DNA from: Saccharibacillus endophyticus
GTDB lineage: Bacteria > Bacillota > Bacilli > Paenibacillales > Paenibacillaceae
Direction of reading: 5' to 3'
Assembly (NCBI RefSeq): GCF_013185185.1
Contig: NZ_JAAZWE010000006.1
Span: 124,001-188,000, forward strand
Length of the DNA: 64,000 nt
Under the pieces are notes generated by a model, which was given only the letters and a program-made list of their open reading frames with translations, did no database searches and was not told the origin of the DNA. A program made the position numbers and the translations under genes. Shown here piece by piece: positions 17,661 to 26,259 of the stretch (position 1 is its first letter; the number at the start of each line of letters is the position of its first letter).

Positions 17661-17737
17661 GTGGGTCTCCTCCTCGCGGACAGATCGGGTCTCGTCGCCT
17701 GAATGGATAAGGCTCTGATCCGGTCTGAAAATGAAAC

Positions 17738-17772
17738 CGGGGCAACAGGCTCAAAGTTTGGCGTTTGCCCCG
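17738..17772 (-). terminator. Intercistronic stem-loop between lipoprotein and permease genes
   Basis: CGGGGCAA at 17738 pairs with TTGCCCCG at 17765. There is no T run, so it is more likely an mRNA-stabilising or attenuating hairpin at the 3' end of the binding-protein message than a full terminator. Confidence 0.55.
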
Positions 17773-17798
17773 ATCCGTTCTATCTATGCTTATTAGGC

Positions 17799-19400
17799 TT
17801 AGTTTTGAGCTTGCAGAGCCTGTTCCAATTCTTCTTTGAGCGCGGAGCCGCCGATGTTCATGTAGTCGTTCATTTCGCGTTCGTAGACCGCTTCGAACTG
17901 ATCCGGTTTCGCCATGGCCGACTGTACGATGATGATTTTGAGCTTGTCGTTCAGCGCCGTGCCGTATTTCGATTCGGCTTCGATCGGACGGTCGAAGACG
18001 ATCGGGCCGACCGTGTCCGCGTTCGCGACGTCGATCGATTCTCTCATCAGTTCCTGATTGTTTTTCGGGAAGCCGGCGATCCATGCTTTTTCGTTCATTT
18101 CCTGGTCGCCTATCACTTTGCCGTTGGCCATGATCGCCATATCGCCTCCGTTATAGACGCGGTCTTTGATTTCCTGCGACGCGTCTTCCTTGATGACCGG
18201 AATGCCGTCGACCATATCGTAGTTTTCGCCTTCCACGCCGGTAGACATGGTGAGCAGATTGTTACCGGACGTCATCCAATCCAAGTATTTGACGGCTTCG
18301 ACCGAGCGTTTGCTGCTTTTCGGGATCATGATGTACATGCCGTTCGTGCCGTAGCGCGATTTGATATGTTTGCCGTCCGCGTTGTCGTTCGTCAAAGCGT
18401 CGAGCGCGACGACTTTGCTGTCCGGAAGGTTTTTGTACAGGTTGTCCAGCGTGCCGTCCGCGTACAGGATCTGTCCGACGTCTTCCGTCATGAATCCGGT
18501 CAGGCCGTTTTGGAAGTCTTTGTTCAACTGCTCCCGTTCTTCGTCGAGGCTGAAGTCCTGGCTGATCAGGCCTTCGTTATACAGCTTGTTCAGGAACTGC
18601 ATCGATTCTTTGAACCCTTCGTGCAGCGGAAGCTCGTAGCGTTGGCTGTAAGTCAGGTCGCCTTGAACCGGTTTGATGAAGGAATAGATCAGCGGCTCGT
18701 ATTGAGCAGGCGCGAGCGCCATGCCCATCGGGATGACTTTGGAGCCTACGCCGCCCGGATCTTTCTCTTTAAACGCTTTCAACGTTTCGTACAGCTCGTC
18801 CGTGGTGGTCGGAGCCTTCATGCCCAGCTTGTCCAACCAGTCTTGGCGGATATAAGAGTTGTAACGTGCCGTGATGGCCCGTTTGCCCGGAATCGCGAAC
18901 TGCGTGCCTTCCAATTGACCGAACTTCAACGTATCGTCGCCCAAGTAGGATTTGATGTTCGAACCGTTCTCTTCAAGGAGCGGGCCGACATCCGTCAAGC
19001 CGCCTTGCTGCGCATAACGGAAGAACACGCTGGAGTCGTACACGAATACGATATCCGGTACATCGCTTGCGCTCGCCATCAGTACGTTCAGCTTCGTTGT
19101 TTCTTCCGAACGCTGGATCGGCACGAATTCGACATCGATGTTATTCGGATCGCCGAATTCTTTCTGTACGTATTGCGTGAGCCAATTGTTGGTGATCGTG
19201 TGCGGCGATGGGCTGTTTCCCCGGTCGAACACTTCTACCTTTAATGTAACGCGTTCCCCGTTCGTGCTTGTCGATCCCGACGCCGCTTCTTCATTGGAAG
19301 CAGAGCCGCTGCAGCCCGACAGCAGCGCGACGCCCATTACTGTGGCAAGTGCGGCCCCCATCGCTTTTTTCATGACCCCTCTACGCGTGTTCCGTGTCAT
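17799..19400 (-). CDS. Extracellular binding lipoprotein, LplA/YtcQ type
   Basis: Solute-binding lipoprotein of 533 residues, the large size class typical of LplA partners of LplB/LplC permeases. The signal sequence ends VALLSGC, with the lipidated Cys at residue 30. The mature domain includes HTITNNWLTQYVQKEFGDP and the repeated DVPDIVFVYDSS-type ligand-cleft segments of the family. AAGGAG lies eight bases before the ATG at 19400. It is the first gene of the second carbohydrate operon. A perfect cre site lies 225 bases upstream, so CcpA repression is likely. Ligand inferred to be a pectin-derived oligosaccharide. Confidence 0.92.
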   Translation of the reverse strand: MTRNTRRGVMKKAMGAALATVMGVALLSGCSGSASNEEAASGSTSTNGERVTLKVEVFDRGNSPSPHTITNNWLTQYVQKEFGDPNNIDVEFVPIQRSEETTKLNVLMASASDVPDIVFVYDSSVFFRYAQQGGLTDVGPLLEENGSNIKSYLGDDTLKFGQLEGTQFAIPGKRAITARYNSYIRQDWLDKLGMKAPTTTDELYETLKAFKEKDPGGVGSKVIPMGMALAPAQYEPLIYSFIKPVQGDLTYSQRYELPLHEGFKESMQFLNKLYNEGLISQDFSLDEEREQLNKDFQNGLTGFMTEDVGQILYADGTLDNLYKNLPDSKVVALDALTNDNADGKHIKSRYGTNGMYIMIPKSSKRSVEAVKYLDWMTSGNNLLTMSTGVEGENYDMVDGIPVIKEDASQEIKDRVYNGGDMAIMANGKVIGDQEMNEKAWIAGFPKNNQELMRESIDVANADTVGPIVFDRPIEAESKYGTALNDKLKIIIVQSAMAKPDQFEAVYEREMNDYMNIGGSALKEELEQALQAQN

Positions 19401-19624
19401 TTTCCCATCTCCTTTTTCTGTGGTATGGCAGGACTATCGGAAAATCTTTGGCCTCCGTCCGGCAAGCTTATGCGGTCGATTCGGAGTGACCCCAGTATTC
19501 CATATCACGACGCCGGGTTGCAATAAACCTCTTTCGGATGCCATTCTACGGGCAAAATCTACCTTTCGGTTTATCGCCCTGCCTTTTTTCGCCCAATCAA
19601 CTTTTTTCGTAAACAAATCAATAA

Positions 19625-19639
19625 AGAAATCGCTTACAT
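19625..19639 (-). promoter_or_regulatory. cre (CcpA) site upstream of the Lpl-type operon
   Basis: Minus-strand ATGTAAGCGATTTCT fits the WTGNAANCGNWNNCW consensus at every position. It lies in the 536-base gap between the lipoprotein gene and the membrane AraC regulator. No convincing -35/-10 pair was identified next to it. Confidence 0.7.
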
Positions 19640-19706
19640 CGTATGGAAAAGAGATGTCGATAAACTCTTTTCGTGCAATGAACTGAATTCGTATTCATGT
19701 TTTTTG

Positions 19707-19777
19707 CGCGAAAAAGCCGCATCGCAGCGCTTTTCTCCGGAGGAGAATAAGCGGCAAATGCGGCTTTCGCATGCGCG
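19707..19777. terminator. Terminator after the membrane AraC regulator
   Basis: AAAGCCGCAT at 19713 pairs with ATGCGGCTTT at 19758, with an inner CTCC/GGAG hairpin. Read on minus, the stem runs into TTTTTCG; read on plus, it is followed by GTGTTTTTG. It closes the regulator transcript and may work in both directions. Confidence 0.7.
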
Positions 19778-19842
19778 TGTTTTTGAAGATTGTTAAAAGA
19801 GTCGTATGGCAGGGCTCGATCGGTTCGTGGAGACGAACTTGT

Positions 19843-19943
19843 GCGTTAACCGCGCCGGGAGGTCGAGACCGGTAGGCGAACCCTTCTTGGGGCGTGAAGG
19901 GCTCGCAGTGCGAGTAGGGTGTTTTTTCGAACGCGATTAACGC
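19843..19943. other. Complex palindromic structure overlapping the regulator stop codon
   Basis: GCGTTAACCGCG at 19843 pairs with CGCGATTAACGC at 19932 (11 of 12). Inside lie GCGAaCCCTTC/GAAGGGcTCGC (19876-19906) and CTCGC/GCGAG (19902-19914). On the plus strand the inner part is followed by six T residues at 19922. A small GTTCGT/ACGAAC hairpin sits just before it at 19823. It may be a 3' end structure of the regulator mRNA (minus) or a small plus-strand RNA. I recognise no known family. Confidence 0.4.
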
Positions 19944-22177
19944 AATTCATTCATTACATTCCTTTTCTGCCTGCGATAATCCCCCGGCGTAATCCCCGAT
20001 ATCCTTTTGAACACGCGACCGAACGTAATCGCATTGGCATATCCCACCTGAAGAGCGATATCCTGAAGCGGGCATTCGCTCTCCAGCAGCAATCGCTCGG
20101 CTTCCTTCATGCGCAGTTCGGTAACGAAATCCACGAACTTCATATCGAATTCGGTCTTAAACAGATAACTGGCATACTTGCCCGAGATTTGGAACCGATC
20201 GCTGAGATGCTTGAGGGACAGATCGGGATTGGCGAAATTTTCTTCGATATACGTCTTCATCTCGCTGACCATCGCCCGATAGCTTTTCGTTTCGCTTGCA
20301 GAGACGTACAGACGGAACAAATCGGTCAAGTGATCTGCCAGAATGCTTTTGACCTCTGCTAATGTTGCGGCATCTTGAAGCCGCTGTTCGAGCTCTGCCG
20401 TCTGCGCATCCGACAACCCTTCTTCCAACCCTTCCGACATGACGGCGACTTCGCGACCCAGCATTTGCAGCAAAGCCTGGATCAGCGAAAGAATCGCCTC
20501 ATCCTTAACGAAGTCGCGTTCGAATTCGGCAAACAACAGATCCAACTGCTCCCGCCATTGACCGTTCGACATCCGGAACTGCTTGACCAACTCCGCGATC
20601 GTCTGTAAATACCGATAAGTCTCCAGCAATCGAGGAGCGGAATCCTCGGTATCTGCCAGCATCACGTCATCGTGCAGAAGCAGCTTATGCCGCATGACGG
20701 ACTCGGCGGCTTCATACGAAGATCGAATACGCTCGGCTGATTGCACGATCGGACCGATCCCGCAGCACAGAGACAACCGAAGATGGCTGGCTACCCATTC
20801 CTTATAACTTTCGGCCAATCGGCGAAGCTCTTCCGTCGTTGCGGCATCGTCTTCTTCGGCCAGGAAGATCACCGCCAGCCGGTCGCTTCCGACCCATTCG
20901 GCCCAAGCTTGCAGCTTTGCTCCTCTGGATAGTTCCTGAAAAACATTCATTAGTGCATATTTAAGCGTATTCTGGTCGCCTCGCGTATATCGATCCCGGA
21001 AGACGCTCTCATACCGCTCAATCTCATGAACGACAACGGCAAAACGCGAAGATGCGGAGACTCCTATGAATGGAGAAAACGTTTCGAGTTTGCCCATGGC
21101 CTGCTCGGTACGCTCTCCTCGCAGCAGCTCGGTAAATAGCCGACTGCGTTGAAGCAGCTCGTTCTCCCGACTTTTCTGCTCATAATCCTGGGTATGGTGA
21201 ATCAGATTCTCCAGTACGCCGTCGATCAGCTTGAGTTCATCCGTACGTTTGCCCCCCTGATCCATGGCGCGAATCTGATACGCTTCGATTCGATTCATGA
21301 TCACCTGCACCGGCTTGTAATTGCGGCGTGTGATGTAGATCAGATACAGAATCGCGCAGACTACCGTTCCGACCGCAATCGCAACCCACAGATAAGAGAT
21401 CACGGACACCCATCCGAACAAGCCGGCTGCACGAATCCCGCTGGAGAAGGTCCAACCTAATCGATTCAGCTTCAGCTCGTTGAGTGCTTTTCCATTCCCG
21501 TCTTCCGCATGGGCCTGATAAACCAAATCTCCATTCGCATTGGCAATCGTGACAAACGACAACTGTTCATTGACCATGTTGTCGATCAGGCGTTCCAACG
21601 CGCTCATTTTCAAATTAATGACCAGCACGCCGTCCGTTCCGAACGGAAGCGGCATATCCTTGTTGATGGTCAGCACCCGAATCGGCTGCACCGAGAAGCC
21701 CGAGGCATACTCCCGCAATGGCTGCCAGCCCGGCGCCAATTCGCCCGAGTTGATCTGCTTGAGCCAGTCCGCATCGGAAAAGCCGGCAGCATCTGCACGC
21801 CCGCTTTGGGTTAAAACGCTTTCATTTACCCGATCATAGAGATAGACCGACTCGATGTACATGGAAGCATCCGTCATGCTGCGCAAGCTCCGCGCGATCG
21901 CGTAGACATTGGCTGTTCGGCCTCCGTCTGGTTCGTTAAAATAAGCTTTGTAAGCCGATGTCTCTTCCACTGCTTCAAGCACCGATATTTCAGCCTCTTG
22001 TACGGCGCGATCCACATTATCCACCAGATAGCGAGAAGCGACGCCGTCGGCTTTCTTCGTCTCTTGACGAGAAATATCGTTCACGAACACGAAAGAAGCA
22101 AAAATCAAAATAGTGACGGTGAGCAAAAAAATCGGAAAATAAGACAGCAATAGCCGTCGATACCATGTTCGGGACAA
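19937..22177 (-). CDS. Membrane-anchored AraC-family transcriptional regulator (YesS/YtdP type)
   Basis: Large one-component regulator that senses an extracellular signal and controls polysaccharide genes. The N-terminus has a membrane helix (YFPIFLLTVTILIFASFVFV), followed by an extracellular sensor of about 250 residues and a second helix near residue 285 (VISYLWVAIAVGTVVCAILY). A long cytoplasmic linker leads to a C-terminal AraC domain (LSLKHLSDRFQISGKYASYL and LQDIALQVGYANAITFGRVF). A GTG at 22198 is in frame, but GAAGGGAG sits seven bases before a TTG at 22177, which I prefer. It lies between GH105 and the LplA-type operon and probably activates one or both. Confidence 0.88.
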   Translation of the reverse strand: MSRTWYRRLLLSYFPIFLLTVTILIFASFVFVNDISRQETKKADGVASRYLVDNVDRAVQEAEISVLEAVEETSAYKAYFNEPDGGRTANVYAIARSLRSMTDASMYIESVYLYDRVNESVLTQSGRADAAGFSDADWLKQINSGELAPGWQPLREYASGFSVQPIRVLTINKDMPLPFGTDGVLVINLKMSALERLIDNMVNEQLSFVTIANANGDLVYQAHAEDGNGKALNELKLNRLGWTFSSGIRAAGLFGWVSVISYLWVAIAVGTVVCAILYLIYITRRNYKPVQVIMNRIEAYQIRAMDQGGKRTDELKLIDGVLENLIHHTQDYEQKSRENELLQRSRLFTELLRGERTEQAMGKLETFSPFIGVSASSRFAVVVHEIERYESVFRDRYTRGDQNTLKYALMNVFQELSRGAKLQAWAEWVGSDRLAVIFLAEEDDAATTEELRRLAESYKEWVASHLRLSLCCGIGPIVQSAERIRSSYEAAESVMRHKLLLHDDVMLADTEDSAPRLLETYRYLQTIAELVKQFRMSNGQWREQLDLLFAEFERDFVKDEAILSLIQALLQMLGREVAVMSEGLEEGLSDAQTAELEQRLQDAATLAEVKSILADHLTDLFRLYVSASETKSYRAMVSEMKTYIEENFANPDLSLKHLSDRFQISGKYASYLFKTEFDMKFVDFVTELRMKEAERLLLESECPLQDIALQVGYANAITFGRVFKRISGITPGDYRRQKRNVMNELR

Positions 22178-22331
22178 TGGACGACTCCCTTCTCGCACGT
22201 TAACGATTCAAATTCCTTTGAATCATCGGAACGATATAATGATGACGACCGGGGCAAAGAGACGGCAGCGTTCCTCCGTCTCTCCTCGCGATTTTTCGCC
22301 ATTATAACATAGGCTTTCAGCAATCAGCCAC

Positions 22332-23489
22332 TTAACTTCGGTACAGTGCCTCGCCGAGTAGAGCAATAGTCAGTGCCTGACCATAAGCCATCGGTGCCAT
22401 GACGATCTGCGCATAGTCCTCGCGCAACTTCCCAATGGGCGTGCCTGCGGATACCCCCTCCACCGATCCATCCTTTCCAACTCGCGCCAACACGGCCTCA
22501 ACCGCCTTCATCGCCGCTTCGGCAAAATGCCCATCCAACAGACCGCGCCGTACCCCGAACAGCATGCCTGCTGCAATAGCGGCAGAACCCGACGTCTCGG
22601 TGTAGCTCGTCGAATCGTCCAACAACGTGTGCCAAAGACCGTCTTTATGCTGTAGCTGTAATAAAGCTTCGCTTTGGGATCGGAAAGTCTGGTTCAGATA
22701 GAGAAGAATGCCTTCGTCCAGATACGGACGCATCAGATCGATATATTCCGGCAGCCCCAGCGTGAACCATCCGTTACCGCGGCACCAAAATGCTTCGCTA
22801 AAGTTATGTCGTCCGGTAAAGTTCCAGCCGTGGAAAAACAGTCCGCTCTTCCGGTCATACAAATATTTGATATGCAACAGCAGCTGATGCAATGAAGATT
22901 GTCGCCAATCGGCCCGATCATATTTAACTCCCATTCGGGCCGTGAACAAAATCGCCATGAACAAGGTGTCGATCCAGATTTCATTCTCGTTCAACGTAAC
23001 TTCGGCAGCCGTAGCTCCCGTGGTGACATGCTGATAGCCGTCTTCTTCGGTTCTCGGCAATCCGTTTGCCAACCACTCGGCCCATTCCAGACTGAGTGCC
23101 TCGGCTTCCGGGAGTTCCATCAGCGATAACAGCGGTGCTGTCGTATTGATGTTACGGCTCGGCAGTCCTTCTTCCAGCCGCTGGCTCATCCATGGCTTGG
23201 CATACTCGGAAAAACGCTCGTCTTCGAAGTAAGCGCCGACTTTAGCCAGTCCGTAAAGTCCTATGCCTTGGGGCCAATCCCAGACATCCATTCCGAAATC
23301 GCGTGCGAAATAACCTCGACGCGCGGCATCCCCGTCAAGCGCTTTCAATTCATCTTCGTTATCGGGGCGTTGCAAATTCATAAGCCTCCGGGTTACCTTG
23401 TCCAAGGCTTCCACGATCCGATCTCGCTGCTCAACGCTTGATCCCGTAATTCCGTTCGACTTCGCTTCCATGGCTTCATTGCTATTCAT
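22332..23489 (-). CDS. Glycoside hydrolase family 105, unsaturated rhamnogalacturonyl/glucuronyl hydrolase
   Basis: Predicted cytoplasmic hydrolase of 385 residues that removes the unsaturated uronic acid left by polysaccharide lyases (YteR/YesR family). Supporting segments are FGMDVWDWPQGIGLYGLAKV, WIDTLFMAILFTARMG with the catalytic-region Asp, FWCRGNGWFTLGLPEY and SYTETSGSAAIAAG. The ATG at 23489 has GGAGG six bases upstream; the longer reading has none. It lies upstream of the membrane AraC regulator on the same strand. A cre-like palindrome (ATTAAGCGCTTACT, 23566-23579) lies about 80 bases upstream. Together with the Lpl-type importer it suggests use of pectin or rhamnogalacturonan. Confidence 0.9.
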   Translation of the reverse strand: MNSNEAMEAKSNGITGSSVEQRDRIVEALDKVTRRLMNLQRPDNEDELKALDGDAARRGYFARDFGMDVWDWPQGIGLYGLAKVGAYFEDERFSEYAKPWMSQRLEEGLPSRNINTTAPLLSLMELPEAEALSLEWAEWLANGLPRTEEDGYQHVTTGATAAEVTLNENEIWIDTLFMAILFTARMGVKYDRADWRQSSLHQLLLHIKYLYDRKSGLFFHGWNFTGRHNFSEAFWCRGNGWFTLGLPEYIDLMRPYLDEGILLYLNQTFRSQSEALLQLQHKDGLWHTLLDDSTSYTETSGSAAIAAGMLFGVRRGLLDGHFAEAAMKAVEAVLARVGKDGSVEGVSAGTPIGKLREDYAQIVMAPMAYGQALTIALLGEALYRS

Positions 23490-23624
23490 ATCGTGCCTCC
23501 GTTCGCCTGTGTATGTAATCGGAAAGCCAGGCAGCCCATGCAAACGAACCGCATAGCAGCAAGAAATTAAGCGCTTACTTTCTTGTTATCCATTATTATA
23601 GCATCTGATCCGCCGCTGCAACAC

Positions 23625-23672
23625 AAAAAACGCCGTACATCTTCTACTTGAAGTAAAAGATCTACGACGTTC
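23625..23672 (-). terminator. Terminator after tRNA-Leu
   Basis: On the minus strand AACGTCGTAGATCTTTTACTT pairs imperfectly with the segment ending TACGGCGTT and runs into six T residues at 23625-23630. It directly follows the tRNA gene. Confidence 0.8.
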
Positions 23673-23684
23673 TTCCCTTACAGA

Positions 23685-23767
23685 TGCCGAGGACCGGACT
23701 CGAACCGGTACGGGACTGCTCCCGGCAGATTTTAAGTCTGCTGTGTCTGCCATTCCACCACCCCGGC
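23685..23767 (-). tRNA. tRNA-Leu (anticodon TAA)
   Basis: An 83-base class II tRNA on the minus strand. Acceptor stem GCCGGGG pairs with CCTCGGC, with discriminator A at 23685. The anticodon stem CAGAC/..TCTG encloses TTAAAAT, giving anticodon TAA. The variable arm CGGGAGCAGTCCCG and T loop GGTTCGAGTCC are normal. CCA is not encoded. Confidence 0.93.
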
Positions 23768-23940
23768 ATATTGAACGGAATCCTTTATTGCCGACCTCAA
23801 AGATCATAGCATGTATTTCTTTACTATGTCAATAAAAAGCCGTACACGAGTGGCTTCATTTTACGAATACAACCACTCGCATACGATGATGGCCTTGTCC
23901 TGCGAACGCCAACCCTCTATCGCAAAGGGCAAAGCTAAGG

Positions 23941-25641
23941 TTAGATTTTGAAGCGGTTTACATTGGTATACAACTGTTCGGCCGTCTCCGACAGAGAAGA
24001 TGAAGACGACGCGATCTCTTCCATCGAAGCCAACTGCTCTTGGGTCGCAGCCGATACTTCGGTCATTCCCGAAGATGCTTCGCCGGCAATCGTCGAACTT
24101 TGGTTCACGTAGTGCAGAATTTCGGTCGTGCTGGCGGACATTTCTTCCGCCCCGGCCGACACTTCTTCAATATCGCCAGCTACCTTGCCGACGGCTTCAA
24201 GAATATCTTCGAACGCTTCGCCGGCGGCCGATACCATCTCGATGCCTTTATATACTTCGCGGTCGTTCGCATCGGCGGCTTCGATCGCGCTGCTCGTATC
24301 GGCTTGGATCAACGAGACCAGTTCCGTGATTCGTTTGGCCGATTCGGACGATTGTTCCGCCAGCTTGCGCACTTCGTCAGCAACGACTGCAAATCCGCGA
24401 CCGGCTTCCCCTGCGCGTGCCGCTTCGATAGCCGCGTTGAGCGCCAACAGATTCGTTTGCGAAGAGATTGCCGTAATATCGCTCGTAATCATCCCGATTT
24501 CTTCCGAACGCGTACCCAGTTCCTTCACGACGCCGCTCATGGACGTTACCGATTCGCGTATCGAGTCCATCTGGCTGATCGCCTGACGGATCGCCTGGTT
24601 ACCGCTTTCGGATTTGTGCGCCGCTTCGGCAGCCGAAGTCGCAACGGTCTGCGCGCGTTCCGCGATCTGTTCCGCGCCGATCGACATTTCCTGCATCGCT
24701 TGCGAAGAAGTCTCGGCAATGTCTACCTGACGAACCGTACCCGCCGCCGTTTCTTGCACGGTTGCCGCGATTTGCTCGGATGCCATTTTGTTCTGTTCGG
24801 CGCTTGCCGTCAATTGTTCGGAGGAAGCCGCGACCAGTTCCGAAGAAGAGGCTACCGACTGGATCAGTTCGCGCAGGTTGAGCGTCATGGAGTTGAAGGA
24901 CGCTGCCAAAGCACCGATCTCGTCGCGTCCGCGCACCTTGATGGCTTCTCCCGTCAAATCGCCTTCCGCTATGCGTTCGGCGGCTTGCTGCACGCGCTTC
25001 AGAGGCGTTGCGATCATGCGGCCCAACAGAACCGCGATCAGAGCAGCCAATACGATGGCAGCCGCACTCAGCACGATAATCGCGGTGGTCGCGCTGCTTG
25101 CCCGTTCTACCGTTACCGAAGTCATCTCCGTGGCTCTTTTGTTGTCCAATTGAATCAGAGTCATGATGGCATTATTGGCCGTTTCCCAAGCAGGATAGGC
25201 ACTGCGATGCATTTCCTTGGCTTGTTCCGCTTGATTGTTCTGAGCGGCTTGAATCAACGTTGGAAGTTGTGCAAGAAACGCATCATAGTTCGTAGAAAAC
25301 TCATCATATAGCTTTTGTTCTTCATCACTTCGGATCAAAGCTTGATACTGCGTGCGCTCCAGCTCGATCTTTTCCAAAAGCGCAGTGTAGCTTTCCAAGA
25401 TCGAAGTGAATTGACTCGAACGATTCTCGACAATCATATTCAATACGAGGCGTTCCACATCGGACACGTCGCCATTAATCGTTCCCAGCAACGTTACGCT
25501 CGGCATCCATTTGTCATTGACTTCTTTAGCCTGGTTCCCCATTCCGTTCAGATTGCTCAGCGACACAAAACTTACCACTACCAGCAGCAGGATTACACCC
25601 AAAAACCCGCTCAGTAACTTGGTTTGGATCGAAAATTTCAT
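23941..25641 (-). CDS. Methyl-accepting chemotaxis protein with four-helix-bundle sensor
   Basis: Transmembrane chemoreceptor of 566 residues that signals to CheA/CheW. The order is N-terminal helix (LLSGFLGVILLLVVVSFVSL), a periplasm-facing 4HB-type sensor of about 150 residues, a second helix near 190 (TTAIIVLSAAAIVLAALIAV), a HAMP domain (RMIATPLKRVQQAAERIAEG), then a long coiled-coil signalling domain. The hairpin tip reads ISSQTNLLALNAAIEAARAG. AGGAGAG precedes the ATG. It has its own sigma-D-like promoter (25728-25754) and stands alone, as chemoreceptor genes often do. Ligand unknown. Confidence 0.94.
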   Translation of the reverse strand: MKFSIQTKLLSGFLGVILLLVVVSFVSLSNLNGMGNQAKEVNDKWMPSVTLLGTINGDVSDVERLVLNMIVENRSSQFTSILESYTALLEKIELERTQYQALIRSDEEQKLYDEFSTNYDAFLAQLPTLIQAAQNNQAEQAKEMHRSAYPAWETANNAIMTLIQLDNKRATEMTSVTVERASSATTAIIVLSAAAIVLAALIAVLLGRMIATPLKRVQQAAERIAEGDLTGEAIKVRGRDEIGALAASFNSMTLNLRELIQSVASSSELVAASSEQLTASAEQNKMASEQIAATVQETAAGTVRQVDIAETSSQAMQEMSIGAEQIAERAQTVATSAAEAAHKSESGNQAIRQAISQMDSIRESVTSMSGVVKELGTRSEEIGMITSDITAISSQTNLLALNAAIEAARAGEAGRGFAVVADEVRKLAEQSSESAKRITELVSLIQADTSSAIEAADANDREVYKGIEMVSAAGEAFEDILEAVGKVAGDIEEVSAGAEEMSASTTEILHYVNQSSTIAGEASSGMTEVSAATQEQLASMEEIASSSSSLSETAEQLYTNVNRFKI

Positions 25642-25727
25642 TCTTTGTCTCTCTCCTATCTATAATTGTTCGACCAAAATACGCACAAACTCCGCTTTCA
25701 TTCAGGAGCTTGCGCCAACCTTATTTA

Positions 25728-25754
25728 TTATCGACGAAATTCGTCAAAATATTA
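25728..25754 (-). promoter_or_regulatory. Sigma-D (flagellar/chemotaxis) type promoter of the chemoreceptor
   Basis: Minus strand TAAT, 15 bases, GTCGATAA. The B. subtilis sigma-D consensus is TAAA-N15-GCCGATAT. It lies about 90 bases upstream of the chemoreceptor start in the correct orientation. Confidence 0.65.
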
Positions 25755-25886
25755 GAGAGAGACTTAGAATCTATAGATTAATTATTCGGCGAGCGCAATT
25801 CCTTACATAGAACTTTTGTGAATTTTTCACCTTTTTATTCCTTAATATAGAGAACAAAAATTTGGAAAAGTTTATTGAAAAAAGGG

Positions 25887-25918
25887 TTGGCAGCGCGTTT
25901 ACACTGTGCTAATATAAT
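25887..25918 (+). promoter_or_regulatory. Promoter of the structured RNA at 25922
   Basis: TTGGCA at 25887, 17-base spacer, TAATAT at 25910 (part of TAATATAAT). The predicted start of transcription is near 25922, at the beginning of the structured RNA. Confidence 0.65.
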
Positions 25919-25921
25919 CCC

Positions 25922-26090
25922 AACAAGAAAGGAGGTGCGTTCACATCTGTAACAGTATGCTGAACGTATCCCTTACCCAAGCCGGTGCAGCTCTTTAATT
26001 AGAGATTGCCCGGTGGCGCGGGATACGGAAGCAAAGAAAGCAATAGCGCCATGGGTAGAAAGGCCGTCCTTCGGGACGGCCTTTTCTTTT
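25922..26090 (+). ncRNA. Free-standing structured RNA with predicted pseudoknot, family not recognised
   Basis: A promoter, a compact fold and a strong terminator define a transcript of about 170 bases with no downstream gene on its strand. Helices seen: CGTTCA (25938) with TGAACG (25961); GTATCCC (25966) with GGGATAC (26020); GCCGG (25981) with CCGG plus GGC (26010-26017); CTCT (25991) with AGAG (26001). TACCCA (25974) is exactly complementary to TGGGTA (26052), which crosses the GTATCCC pairing and so makes a pseudoknot. An AGGAGGTG lies near its 5' end. A 13-codon reading from ATG at 25958 is spaced too far from that site to be convincing. I compared it from memory with T-box, glutamine, c-di-GMP, ydaO, SRP and 6S RNAs without a match. 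Confidence 0.7.
26060..26090 (+). terminator. Terminator of the structured RNA
   Basis: AAGGCCGTCC (26060) and GGACGGCCTT (26074) form a 10-bp stem closed by a TTCG tetraloop, followed by TTCTTTT. Confidence 0.92.
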
Positions 26091-26102
26091 GCAACGATGT
26101 TT

Positions 26103-26135
26103 AAAAGGCTGCCTCGAATCGAGGCAGCCTTTTTG
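26103..26135 (-). terminator. Terminator downstream of the SOS-type gene
   Basis: AAAAGGCTGCCTCG (26103) pairs with CGAGGCAGCCTTTT (26120) across an ATC-type loop. T or A runs flank both sides, so it can act on either strand. On minus it follows the gene at 26260 and the remnant at 26138. Confidence 0.8.
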
Positions 26136-26137
26136 TA

Positions 26138-26224
26138 TTATTTCAGGCTTCCGGCTGCGAACATTTTGTCGCTTGCATGCATCGGCAGATAAGTCGAACC
26201 GTTGTACGTGATCGGCCGTGTCTT
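26138..26224 (-). pseudogene. Remnant of a copper amine oxidase-like repeat domain
   Basis: About 28 codons ending at the terminator read ITYNGSTYLPMHASDKMFA. This closely resembles the NGxTYVPLRAVSE signature of the copper amine oxidase N-terminal-like domain found on many Paenibacillus surface proteins. It has no start codon or ribosome binding site of its own, and the upstream part of the frame is the shadow of another gene. I read it as the 3' stub of a deleted gene. Confidence 0.4.
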
Positions 26225-26259
26225 GTTCCAGGCAGCAAGCAAACGATAAGAAATAAATC

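Noticed and set aside
25958..25999. 13-codon leader peptide inside the structured RNA
   Set aside because: The AGGAGGTG lies more than 20 bases upstream of the ATG, and the codons fall inside predicted helices.
25981..26030. T-box-like GGTGGCGCGGG sequence in the structured RNA
   Set aside because: Lacks the TGGNACCGCG core, a specifier stem and any downstream gene.
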